From: Bacillota bacterium
Lineage (GTDB): Bacteria; Bacillota; Bacilli; Paenibacillales; Paenibacillaceae
Direction of reading: 5' to 3'
Assembly: GCA_023460795.1 (NCBI GenBank)
Contig: JAEWPC010000011.1
Location: 1 to 64,000, forward strand
Length of the DNA: 64,000 bases
Shown here: positions 25,884-33,937 of the stretch, in pieces
Position numbering within the stretch: position 1 is the stretch's first letter
Layout of the letters: each line of letters starts with the position of its first letter
Made by a program: the position numbers and the translations under genes
The notes under the pieces: generated by a model
Databases searched by the model: none
What the model was told of the DNA's origin: nothing
The model's input: the letters and a program-made list of their open reading frames with translations, nothing else

Positions 25884-27566
25884 TCACTTGAGTTCTTCCT
25901 TAATTTTGTTAATAAGATTTTCTGAAGTCTTCTTGTCAGCTGATTTCTGAATAATGACAAATATCTTTTCAAGTGTTTCTGATAGAAGTTTGCGTTCACT
26001 TCTGCTGGCACGTGGAAACATTGTGTCGACCAGAAACTTTTTCTTAGATTTGTTTGTTAACGGTTCGCTTTCCGCGCTAGAACGATCATCACTTCCTTTT
26101 GAAGGTTCGGCGGAAGACTTGTCAGTCTTTTTGCAAATATCAATTGTTCCTATTTCTTTGGCTCGTCGTTCTATAATCTGTGGCGTCAATATAGAACTTT
26201 TACTACTATTATTACTCTTTTTCTCAAGATACTTCATTGCTTTTTCCGCTTCTTGTTCTTTTACTTTAAGTTCAAGCTCTTCGCGTTCGCGCTCCTCCGT
26301 GGTCAAAAATCTGCCTTGTGCTTCTTTCATTTCGAATTCGGAGACTTTTTCATGATAAGAATTTATTTTTTTAATGCTGCTGTTTATATCCGAACCTTCG
26401 TGATAGATATAATATAGCGTATCATTAAAATACTCTTTGAGCCTGCGTTCAAAATCAATCCGAGCGGGATTTTCGTTAAAATAAGCACGTTGGGAGTTTG
26501 GAATTAGCTCTCGAGACACAGCAAAGATTTCACCAATGAAATAATTGTAGCCGCGCTTACTCGCTTCGCGAGTAAATAAATCTCTCAACGTATCATCTTC
26601 TCCAATTTGAATGTTTTCTTTACGCAATCGTAGCCCGCGGCTTATTTCTTCCTCTTTAATAGCAGCTTTAAAAGTTGTCTTACCAAACCACATCCAGCCA
26701 ATAAGGGAGTCATCATCGGCAAGAAAATCATAGAATTCCACACCAAAAACATCATCCGACCCATTTCCAGTCTTTAGATGCGTTTTGTACTTTTTAAAAA
26801 TCTGTGCGCCATTAATCTTGATGTTATACTCGTCAATTCGAACATTTAGTTTGCTCGCATGATTATAAATATCTGAGCGATAAATGAAATTTGCGTCGTA
26901 AGGAACAGGCGCAACGAAGGAAAGATAATTCGTCAACTGTTTAAGATTATCGTCATCGTTGCCGCCAAATAACTCTTCATTTTCGTCGTTAATATCAATC
27001 AGTTCAACTCTAAAAAAATGTTCCGGATCTTTTTTATTAGCAGAGCGCGTGCTGAACTCGATCATTGCGTTGAGAACATCGATGGCTGAATGTTTTTGCA
27101 CCTTTGTATTGGCTTCATTTATCATTTTGCGCATTTTAAGTGCATCGCAAGACATGATGGAGATGATATCTTCTCCAGCCCATCGCGAAGTGAACACAAG
27201 ACGCTTGCAGTAAGCCAAGCCACAAAGCCTTCCGATACCTCGAAACCCTTTATCCTCCCCCATGACTTTGTCAGAGTCAGCAATACTGCCGAGTGTTCTT
27301 TGGAAGTCTTCGGCTTTTATTCCCGTAGCATTATCTTCAATCACTATGCACCGCTCTTCGGGTTTTAGCCAAATATTAATAACCCCTTCGCCTAAATCGG
27401 GAAATCTGCTGTGGGGATTACGAGGCTGTAAAATACCGAGTTTTTCTGCTTTATCAATTTGGTCGCAAGCATTTTGAATGTACTCACGATAGATAACCTT
27501 AGAATCCTGGTACATCCCTGTGGTTAAATTCTCAATAATGTTTGCGCCGAAAGCGTAGTCTGCCAT
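25884..27566 (-). CDS. Hsp90-like GHKL ATPase of a HerA-NurA operon
   Basis: 560 residues. GHKL ATPase motifs are clear: the N box 'REYIQNACDQID' with Glu28 and Asn32, G1 'IEDNATGI' (Asp78) and G2 'GFRGIGRLCGL' (107-117). The layout is Hsp90/MORC-like. There is no HisKA or receiver domain, so it is not a sensor kinase. Residues about 400-450 are a charged coiled coil, and the C-terminus is a basic helical region. It is the last gene of a three-gene unit (11 bp after the HerA-like gene). GHKL ATPases in nuclease operons are thought to act as DNA clamps or switches. An exact role here, probably phage or plasmid defence, is inference. Confidence 0.75.
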   Translation of the reverse strand: MADYAFGANIIENLTTGMYQDSKVIYREYIQNACDQIDKAEKLGILQPRNPHSRFPDLGEGVINIWLKPEERCIVIEDNATGIKAEDFQRTLGSIADSDKVMGEDKGFRGIGRLCGLAYCKRLVFTSRWAGEDIISIMSCDALKMRKMINEANTKVQKHSAIDVLNAMIEFSTRSANKKDPEHFFRVELIDINDENEELFGGNDDDNLKQLTNYLSFVAPVPYDANFIYRSDIYNHASKLNVRIDEYNIKINGAQIFKKYKTHLKTGNGSDDVFGVEFYDFLADDDSLIGWMWFGKTTFKAAIKEEEISRGLRLRKENIQIGEDDTLRDLFTREASKRGYNYFIGEIFAVSRELIPNSQRAYFNENPARIDFERRLKEYFNDTLYYIYHEGSDINSSIKKINSYHEKVSEFEMKEAQGRFLTTEEREREELELKVKEQEAEKAMKYLEKKSNNSSKSSILTPQIIERRAKEIGTIDICKKTDKSSAEPSKGSDDRSSAESEPLTNKSKKKFLVDTMFPRASRSERKLLSETLEKIFVIIQKSADKKTSENLINKIKEELK

Positions 27567-27577
27567 AGTTCGTACTC

Positions 27578-29257
27578 CTACTTGAATTGTTTATATATCG
27601 GTTTCGGAAATTTGATTTTCAACAGTGAGCGGAACACAGGATTTTGAATCAAGTATTCGCCCTGTGACAATCTTGTCAGCATATTTCGATACGTATCGGG
27701 AAGACTTTTGTAATCTCCTGTAGAAGTTTCAATCGAGTTTGTTCTTCCATATGCGTGAGTTGCACAGTTTCCCGTCACACGTTTATGAATTGCCGACCTA
27801 AACTGCTCAGCACCAAACAAAACAACACCCAGAGAACGTCCACGCTCTGTTACATCCAAAATCTGTCGGAGAATGGGTGAGCTTTTCGGAACATCACTTG
27901 AAGCATATTTATTAAGCTCGTCAATGAAGATAACGATGCGAGAAGGCGGGGAGATTCCGCTTTCATTATCATACTCACCTAACTTCAGGTTATAGATGGT
28001 CTTTACAGCATCGCCGAAAACAAATGCTTGCTTATCTTCGGGAAGTTTAGCGATATCAATGACATGAACTTCGTTTTTCTTAATATGCTTTAATTCATCG
28101 GCGAGGCGACACTCACTCTGCTCTGAAATAACCCTGTTAGCAAACATATCGTCATTCTTAATAGCCTTATTAACGATGCGTTTGAATTTTCGCCAGCTTA
28201 ATACAGAAATTTCACCTTTTGAACCACTTGAGCCCTTTTGCGAATTATCACTAACGGTGTCTAAAAATTCGCCCCAAGTTCTAAGACGTCCGAAATCAGC
28301 ATCTCGCTCGTCAATAATTTTGCTAACTATTGCCTCCATTGTTTGATTGGGGTCTTCCACGTTGGCAAACATCATCTCAATGCTTTCTTTGTCATCATCA
28401 TATACATATTTGAATTTCTTCAACTTCCCACTTCCAATGTAACTGGCAACATCGTCACTTGACAAATAGGTGCTTTGCTTTGCTGACTTACTGTCAAAGT
28501 AGGGAATATAGTATTTTGCTTGTTTGAATGGTTTTTGTGATAATCCGAGCGTTCTATACTCTTCAGCAGTCTCATCGTCCAGGTCTTCATTTTGGCGGTC
28601 GATTGCCATTAAATCTCGACCTTTAACATTAAACAGTACAAACGCGACACTATCATCTTCATCTGACTTAGTGGCGTATGTGTCTTGGATTGATTTCATA
28701 AGAAACATGGCATAAGAGGTTTTTGCAGCCAGACCCGAGATGCCTGAAATATTGAGGTGTGCCCCCTCTGAGCCCAGTAAGAATTTTGCATTTAGTTTTA
28801 CAGGCAGAGTAACTTCGTCCGCAGTTCCTTCATACATCTTCAAAGAACCACACACAAGCGGGTTTTCGATATTATCTAAGCCGAGCGCAAAAGTAATCTC
28901 CTCTGGACTTGCAAAATACACCTTTGAGTTATTGTGCACGGGGGTATAGTCGCCTTTGGTGTTATAAGACACTTTTGCAAGAGCATAGTTCATCCCAACA
29001 CGAAAAGTTGGTTCGGTGATATTAACATCACCAAAATCGCTCGATATGAAGTTTGTTAGAAAGCTTGTCGCATCAGTTATATGCGAGATACTTTCAATGA
29101 CCCCAAAAGTGTCCGTACCATCCTCACGCTCTACCTTAACGATGTCAAAAGCGTTGAGTTTCGTGTCTGAGTTTGTCCAGAAATAAAACTCGTCGATGGT
29201 TGTCGGACTTTTTTCAGTGGCAAGAACTCTTCCGATGAGTTTATTTTTAGTCATCAT
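27578..29257 (-). CDS. HerA-like FtsK/HerA-superfamily ATPase
   Basis: 559 residues, AAGGAGG before the start (ATG at 29257, with 29254 also possible). An N-terminal HAS-barrel-like beta domain (about 1-100) precedes the ATPase core. The P-loop region reads 'HLNISGISGLAAKTSYAMF' (168-186), a variant of the HerA P-loop in which Ala replaces the glycine before Lys-Thr. Walker B is 'RIVIFIDELNKY' in the C-terminal part, and an arginine finger-like 'TGNCATHAYGRT' region follows. HerA forms hexameric DNA translocases that work with NurA nuclease, and a NurA-like gene ends 9 bp upstream. Confidence 0.82.
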   Translation of the reverse strand: MMTKNKLIGRVLATEKSPTTIDEFYFWTNSDTKLNAFDIVKVEREDGTDTFGVIESISHITDATSFLTNFISSDFGDVNITEPTFRVGMNYALAKVSYNTKGDYTPVHNNSKVYFASPEEITFALGLDNIENPLVCGSLKMYEGTADEVTLPVKLNAKFLLGSEGAHLNISGISGLAAKTSYAMFLMKSIQDTYATKSDEDDSVAFVLFNVKGRDLMAIDRQNEDLDDETAEEYRTLGLSQKPFKQAKYYIPYFDSKSAKQSTYLSSDDVASYIGSGKLKKFKYVYDDDKESIEMMFANVEDPNQTMEAIVSKIIDERDADFGRLRTWGEFLDTVSDNSQKGSSGSKGEISVLSWRKFKRIVNKAIKNDDMFANRVISEQSECRLADELKHIKKNEVHVIDIAKLPEDKQAFVFGDAVKTIYNLKLGEYDNESGISPPSRIVIFIDELNKYASSDVPKSSPILRQILDVTERGRSLGVVLFGAEQFRSAIHKRVTGNCATHAYGRTNSIETSTGDYKSLPDTYRNMLTRLSQGEYLIQNPVFRSLLKIKFPKPIYKQFK

Positions 29258-29266
29258 GACCCCTCC

Positions 29267-30460
29267 TTAAAATAGATGCAGGAAACTCTCGGTGCTTAGG
29301 TACTGCGATTTAACAAATCGTTCCGTCAAGTATATAGGATAGATATGATTTGCCCAGCGAATATCCGTTCCATAGCACGTAGGATTTCGTTCATTTATTA
29401 TCAGTGCGCTAAGTCTGTCAACAGTTTCTGTTTCCATCCCATTTTTAAGTTCATCCTCACGCACAAGAATCTTTTCAACCTTAAGAATTCCGTCAAATGG
29501 TGTTCTTGTTTTACTTGGGTGTCGGAGCCTGACATACCATACAGCGAAAGCAAGCGGCTCTTTATCACTTCCAAAATAAGCAACCGGCGTACGATGATAT
29601 AGCGGCAATTCTGCGATAAAGCCCGGGTTAGCTTTCCCCTTATCGAAACACGCTTCTGGATTAAACGACTTAGATAAACCAATAACCCAGTTATAATTTT
29701 GTTTGAAAGTCTGAAAGCTTTTATCGTCATCTTTGTCGGTTTGGGTCAACCGATATTCCAAAGAACCATCTTTTACAAGGTAGTTATCCTGATTCAGCTT
29801 TCCTTCCCGAACAAGTTTTTTTACCATTTCCTTCTCTCGTTCAATCATCGCTTCTTGAATGCGAGCTGTTCCTCTGTCTTCAAACTTACGCTCATCATGC
29901 TTGATGTCATATGGAATCGGGGTAACAAACTTCCATCCACATTGCTGTATTCGTGCCAATTCATTGCTTCCATTTAGTTTGACAGACAACGACTCAAAGA
30001 AGCCTCTCTTCCCACTCGGGTCAGCAATGCTAGGGATAGAGAGAATAATTTCCCGCTCCAGTGCCTCAGGCATCATTTTTTTGTTCTCACGTCTGCAAAT
30101 ACCTACTCCAACTTGTCCTGCTATCGTTGGGTATATTACACTTCTATGACCAGACTGAGCATATGCCATGTCATCTACTTTATAAACATGTCGTGAGCCA
30201 TCAAGAAAGTACGTCAAGACTTGTTCATCTCGCTCTGCCAAAAGCCGTGCCAAGGACTCAAGTGGCTTATAGTCAGTAGGAGGCTCGGTTTCTCCATTCT
30301 TCTTCCACACGAAAGTGCGGTCTTCCGTCTCGTTATACTCTAGAGAGGAACGCTCTGAATCCAGACTGTATTTATGTGCTTTGTAACTCTTACCGCCAGT
30401 CTCTTCAGCAAGAATTTGAGTTATCTTCTTCCTTTTATTAACACTATCTACAGCCGTCAT
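29267..30460 (-). CDS. NurA-like nuclease
   Basis: 397 residues from the ATG at 30460, chosen for AAAGGAGG 7 nt upstream. The segment 'VLTYFLDGSRHVYKV' places Asp87 in the NurA signature Asp-Gly-Ser-Arg, and 'HRSVIYPTIAGQVGVGICRR' follows as in the RNase H-like core of NurA. Further acidic residues for metal binding are plausible near the C-terminus ('NERNPTCYGTDIRWANHIYPIYLTE' region). NurA proteins are 5'-3' exonuclease/endonucleases that need HerA. It is first in the operon, whose promoter should lie in the 180 bp upstream. Confidence 0.7.
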   Translation of the reverse strand: MTAVDSVNKRKKITQILAEETGGKSYKAHKYSLDSERSSLEYNETEDRTFVWKKNGETEPPTDYKPLESLARLLAERDEQVLTYFLDGSRHVYKVDDMAYAQSGHRSVIYPTIAGQVGVGICRRENKKMMPEALEREIILSIPSIADPSGKRGFFESLSVKLNGSNELARIQQCGWKFVTPIPYDIKHDERKFEDRGTARIQEAMIEREKEMVKKLVREGKLNQDNYLVKDGSLEYRLTQTDKDDDKSFQTFKQNYNWVIGLSKSFNPEACFDKGKANPGFIAELPLYHRTPVAYFGSDKEPLAFAVWYVRLRHPSKTRTPFDGILKVEKILVREDELKNGMETETVDRLSALIINERNPTCYGTDIRWANHIYPIYLTERFVKSQYLSTESFLHLF

Positions 30461-30642
30461 AAGAACGCCTCCTTTCAATCTATACGATAATTCCGATTAA
30501 CGTATCTGTCCTATCTTTTGAGATGCCTTTTGGCGCATTTTGACTAAGCGACTCAGCATAATGTAGTTATTCTCCCAGCAGTACCATGTCGTATAGCCTA
30601 CATACTTCACTTCGACAACAAAATGCAAAATCCTCCAATTTA

Positions 30643-30691
30643 AAGATTAAAGGCTCATCGCCAACTGTAATAACAGTGGCGATGAGCCTTT
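30643..30691 (-). terminator. terminator between operon B and operon A
   Basis: A 16-bp or longer stem, AAAGGCTCATCGCCA...TGGCGATGAGCCTTT, overlaps the stop codon of the radical-SAM gene and runs into TTTAATCTTTAAATT on the minus strand. It separates the two defence-like operons, so they are transcribed independently. Confidence 0.85.
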
Positions 30692-32606
30692 AAACCCATT
30701 CCTTAATAAACGATTCGTATTTACTATATGTTTGTCTGAAAGTTGACGCGACTTTAGTATCAGCATAAATATTAACCGATTGTCCATTAATTTTTGAATT
30801 GACCCGTTGCATAAAACTCTCTACTCGGACATAATCCGCAATCTCTATCTCATACTCAGGGTGCTTCATTTTCATTTGATCCTGTAGCATCGGAAAGAAT
30901 GGAAACAATTTTCCATTCAAATGGTGCAAATCGAAACGGTGTTCTTCTATATACGGCCTGTACTGTTCATATACATCTGTAGAAGGCACAGGTGTAAACA
31001 ACATAGGTATCACAGAGCCTACACGTTCAGATGCATAAAGGGTTGTATCATATATTTCTTCGAGATCTTCACCAGGCAATCCGAACATAACGAAAGCATT
31101 GATATTTTGCTTACGAGTATCGAATCCAACTTCCTCAAGAGCAGCCAGCAAGGATTCAAAACGAGACAAGTTACTATTCCAAGAGCGATTCCATCTAGCG
31201 TTCGTTTCCTTTTTGATAGTCTCAAGCGGCAAATAAATTTTTTCAAAGCCAGCTAACCGCATTAAATATACGATTTCCGGCACGCCCACTAAGTACAACC
31301 CTAATGAACTTTGTTCTTCATTTTCATATATAAGATCGGCGCGGCCATTTTCTTTTATCACTTTTCTCAAAACAACTTTATCGTCATCCCCTACAACTAA
31401 TACAATGTGATCATCCGTCTGCTCTTTAACAACCACAGCACCGTGTGTTAAATCTTCCTCAAACTTGATAAACGTTCTCTTGGTTAGTCCCTTACTCTCC
31501 TTAAAAGCTTCATAAATATCGCTGGCTTTTGATGTATCTTGTGCTTCTAATTCCGTTTCAATCGATAATGTAGCTAAAATACTTTTATCAGATCGCATTT
31601 TTAAGAGATATCTTTTCCGATCACTTAGTGCAACACCAATTTCAATACCTTCCGGCGCGTAAATCTTTATGCCTTGTAAAGATTTATCTGCTAATACTGC
31701 CTTTAAAATCCGCTTAAACTCTTGCATCTTCATTAAGAGATTATCTTCATAAAAACAAAATACTCGTGTGTTTTTTCTGAATTTATCCTTTATCTCCGCG
31801 ATCACATCTTCAAATGTACGTGTCCGAACTTTTGTTCCATCATTTAGTACATTAGAGGCACAATACGAACAAATATGAGGACAACCCCTAGAAGTCGTCA
31901 GAATAGTATATGGCGGCCTTTCTTTATCATCATACAGATCTGTAGCAAGGTCTAGATTCGACGCGGCTGGCACTTCATTAAAGATTACAAGATGGCGGTC
32001 CATTTGAGCTTCATCGTTTAGATCAATTTTATCCCCTTTCATCAATAGAGGATCAATTCCCAGTTTTTTTTCCGCGTGCCACGGAGCCAAAGTCGGATAT
32101 ATGCCTCCCAACCGGATTTTTGCCTCTGGAAAAACTCTTAGAGCCAGCTCAATTACATCTCGTGTACTCTCCCACCAATATGTCATGATGGAAGTAATCC
32201 AAAACTCAACGCTTTTGTATTTCTTTCTTGCGATGCTATCCTTGTAATTCATTAACTGGTCTTCAAGCTCATGTGGAGGCAAGCCAAATATATATTTCCA
32301 CTTCTCGTTAGGCTTCAACTTATATGACATCTGTTCTTCTCGTTCCTCAGTTGAAGCCAAAACCACCACACTTTTTTTCTGCTTGCGAACGGCGTCATAA
32401 CTTTCAAAATCTGCCAAACGTTCTGGGATCCCACTTCCCTCGCCATAAGGGTTCAAACAGTCATAGAGTTTTAAGTCATATCCTTCATCTCGTAACCATG
32501 TGGCGATTTTTAACAACCCGTGAGGCATACTCCATCTAGCCCAATATTGTGTGTCATAAATTGGCGGGTTGATAAGAATAGCCAATTTGTTTCGACTGAT
32601 GGTCAT
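30690..32606 (-). CDS. B12-type radical-SAM enzyme with a large barrel insertion
   Basis: 638 residues, last gene of operon B, 4 bp after its degenerate paralogue. Residues about 1-200 form a Rossmann-like domain of the B12-binding type ('LAILINPPIYD', 'ITSIMTYWWEST', 'RLGGIYP'), but the cobalamin DxHxxG motif is not visible. The radical-SAM barrel begins at about 233 with the cluster motif Cys242-x3-Cys246-x2-Cys249 ('SRGCPHICSYCA') and continues with 'FCFYEDNLL' and 'YAPEGIEIG'. Residues about 325-440 are an extra charged domain within the barrel, which then resumes with 'MRLAGFEKIYLPLETI' and ends with 'NAFVMFGLPGE'. The chemistry is radical-based, probably methylation or another modification. 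The substrate is unknown. Confidence 0.82.
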   Translation of the reverse strand: MTISRNKLAILINPPIYDTQYWARWSMPHGLLKIATWLRDEGYDLKLYDCLNPYGEGSGIPERLADFESYDAVRKQKKSVVVLASTEEREEQMSYKLKPNEKWKYIFGLPPHELEDQLMNYKDSIARKKYKSVEFWITSIMTYWWESTRDVIELALRVFPEAKIRLGGIYPTLAPWHAEKKLGIDPLLMKGDKIDLNDEAQMDRHLVIFNEVPAASNLDLATDLYDDKERPPYTILTTSRGCPHICSYCASNVLNDGTKVRTRTFEDVIAEIKDKFRKNTRVFCFYEDNLLMKMQEFKRILKAVLADKSLQGIKIYAPEGIEIGVALSDRKRYLLKMRSDKSILATLSIETELEAQDTSKASDIYEAFKESKGLTKRTFIKFEEDLTHGAVVVKEQTDDHIVLVVGDDDKVVLRKVIKENGRADLIYENEEQSSLGLYLVGVPEIVYLMRLAGFEKIYLPLETIKKETNARWNRSWNSNLSRFESLLAALEEVGFDTRKQNINAFVMFGLPGEDLEEIYDTTLYASERVGSVIPMLFTPVPSTDVYEQYRPYIEEHRFDLHHLNGKLFPFFPMLQDQMKMKHPEYEIEIADYVRVESFMQRVNSKINGQSVNIYADTKVASTFRQTYSKYESFIKEWV

Positions 32607-32610
32607 ATCA

Positions 32611-33924
32611 TCATCCCTTTTTTCCCAAACTTCTTTTTAAGGCAACTGAGCAGTAATGATTATCAAAAAAATCAAATGACTGACCTAATCGTTTTTCGTT
32701 CAAAAAGCTGGTATGCTGATAAAACTCCATGTACTCTTCGCGCGTTATTCCATTATCTACAGCGAGAGGAAAAACATGCGGAGTCAATTTGTCCAGGCCT
32801 TGCTTTTGTTTTACTTCTACATACTTCTCACTGTTTATCGTGGGGGTGAATGGCTTCGGGATTATCGACCCACACATCTCAAGCAAATTCAATGTGTGCC
32901 TGAACAGCCTTTCTAGTTCATCATCAGCTGTGCCAATCATAATAAAGCCCGCTAAATTCCCTGAAGATATTCGTCCAGTGTTATGTTTAACTAGTTCCAG
33001 ATAGGCTTTTCGATAGCTATCTATGTTAAGCTCATTATTATCTAAATCATATTCTAGAAAAAACGAACGATAGCCTGCTTGCAGCATCTTAGTATAAATC
33101 CCCTCTGTGGCATTCCTTATTTCCAGTCCACAAAGGCCGTGCAAATTAATAGACAGCTTTTCTTTCTCAAGCATAGTCAGCAATTCATGTAGTGGCTTAC
33201 AATCTTCTCTGAAAATGTTGCTTTCAAAAAAAACGAAATCTCTTATATTTTGTCTTCTTAACGATTTGATTTGTTCAATGGCATTTGCTGAATTGTCGCT
33301 CAATCTCAATCCGCCAAATAGCAGTGTTCGCCCATTGTGTAAGAACTTTGTGATCTCCCCAGCGTACACTTCAAAATCAGGACAGTACCCTACTGTGTCA
33401 AAGTAATCGGTAATTAAATAGTCCGCATTCATTCGCATCGCGTGATCAGTCTCATATACAGGATAAGCTCCCATAATACTCACTTGCGCTGAAGGGCAGA
33501 TCGTTTTCATATATGATATAACCGGGCGAAGCGTTTCAAACCAATAAGTCGTCATGGTCGTAATAACAATATGTGTTGGTGACCAATTAGGAAGGATGGA
33601 CGTCAACTGTTGCGTTGCTTCCTCTAACGGCAATCCATAAGTTCGTGCTTTATATGTTGTTTTAATGTTTTTAGTTCGAACTTCTTTTGCTTTTGCCAAA
33701 TCACGCATAGGAACTCTGCCCGACTCCGTAGGTAACATAAAGTCGAGCAGCTCTACCTTACATCCTGCCTCATTTTTTAGTTTGGAACTTAATATTAGTA
33801 AGTCAGTGGGCTGATTCCAGCGAATCCAAGCATACCGTACCTCTTGAATTGGCGGGTTAATTAGTAACACCTTATCTTCACTTGTAATTTTTTGTAACCA
33901 TGATTGGGATGAGATACATTCCAT
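32611..33924 (-). CDS. degenerate radical-SAM paralogue lacking the cluster cysteines
   Basis: 437 residues from the ATG at 33924 (AAAGGTG upstream; a GTG three codons earlier is less likely). It parallels the neighbouring radical-SAM enzyme along its length: 'VLLINPPIQ' to 'LAILINPPI', 'ITTMTTYWFETLR' to 'ITSIMTYWWESTR', 'SIMGAYPV' to 'RLGGIYPT', 'VFFESNIF' to 'CFYEDNLL', 'MLQAGYRSFFLEYD' to 'MRLAGFEKIYLPLE' and 'GFIMIGTADDE' to 'AFVMFGLPGED'. Where the partner has CxxxCxxC, this protein reads 'LLFGGLRLSDNSANAIEQI' with no cysteine. It also lacks the partner's barrel insertion. It cannot bind the SAM cluster in the normal way, so it is probably a structural or substrate-binding partner. Confidence 0.78.
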   Translation of the reverse strand: MECISSQSWLQKITSEDKVLLINPPIQEVRYAWIRWNQPTDLLILSSKLKNEAGCKVELLDFMLPTESGRVPMRDLAKAKEVRTKNIKTTYKARTYGLPLEEATQQLTSILPNWSPTHIVITTMTTYWFETLRPVISYMKTICPSAQVSIMGAYPVYETDHAMRMNADYLITDYFDTVGYCPDFEVYAGEITKFLHNGRTLLFGGLRLSDNSANAIEQIKSLRRQNIRDFVFFESNIFREDCKPLHELLTMLEKEKLSINLHGLCGLEIRNATEGIYTKMLQAGYRSFFLEYDLDNNELNIDSYRKAYLELVKHNTGRISSGNLAGFIMIGTADDELERLFRHTLNLLEMCGSIIPKPFTPTINSEKYVEVKQKQGLDKLTPHVFPLAVDNGITREEYMEFYQHTSFLNEKRLGQSFDFFDNHYCSVALKRSLGKKG

Positions 33925-33937
33925 TGAAGACACACCT

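Noticed and set aside
30690..33924. Radical-SAM genes as a RiPP maturation pair
   Set aside because: No small precursor gene with a leader was found in or around the operon, and the co-encoded GHKL and DGQHR proteins do not fit peptide maturation.
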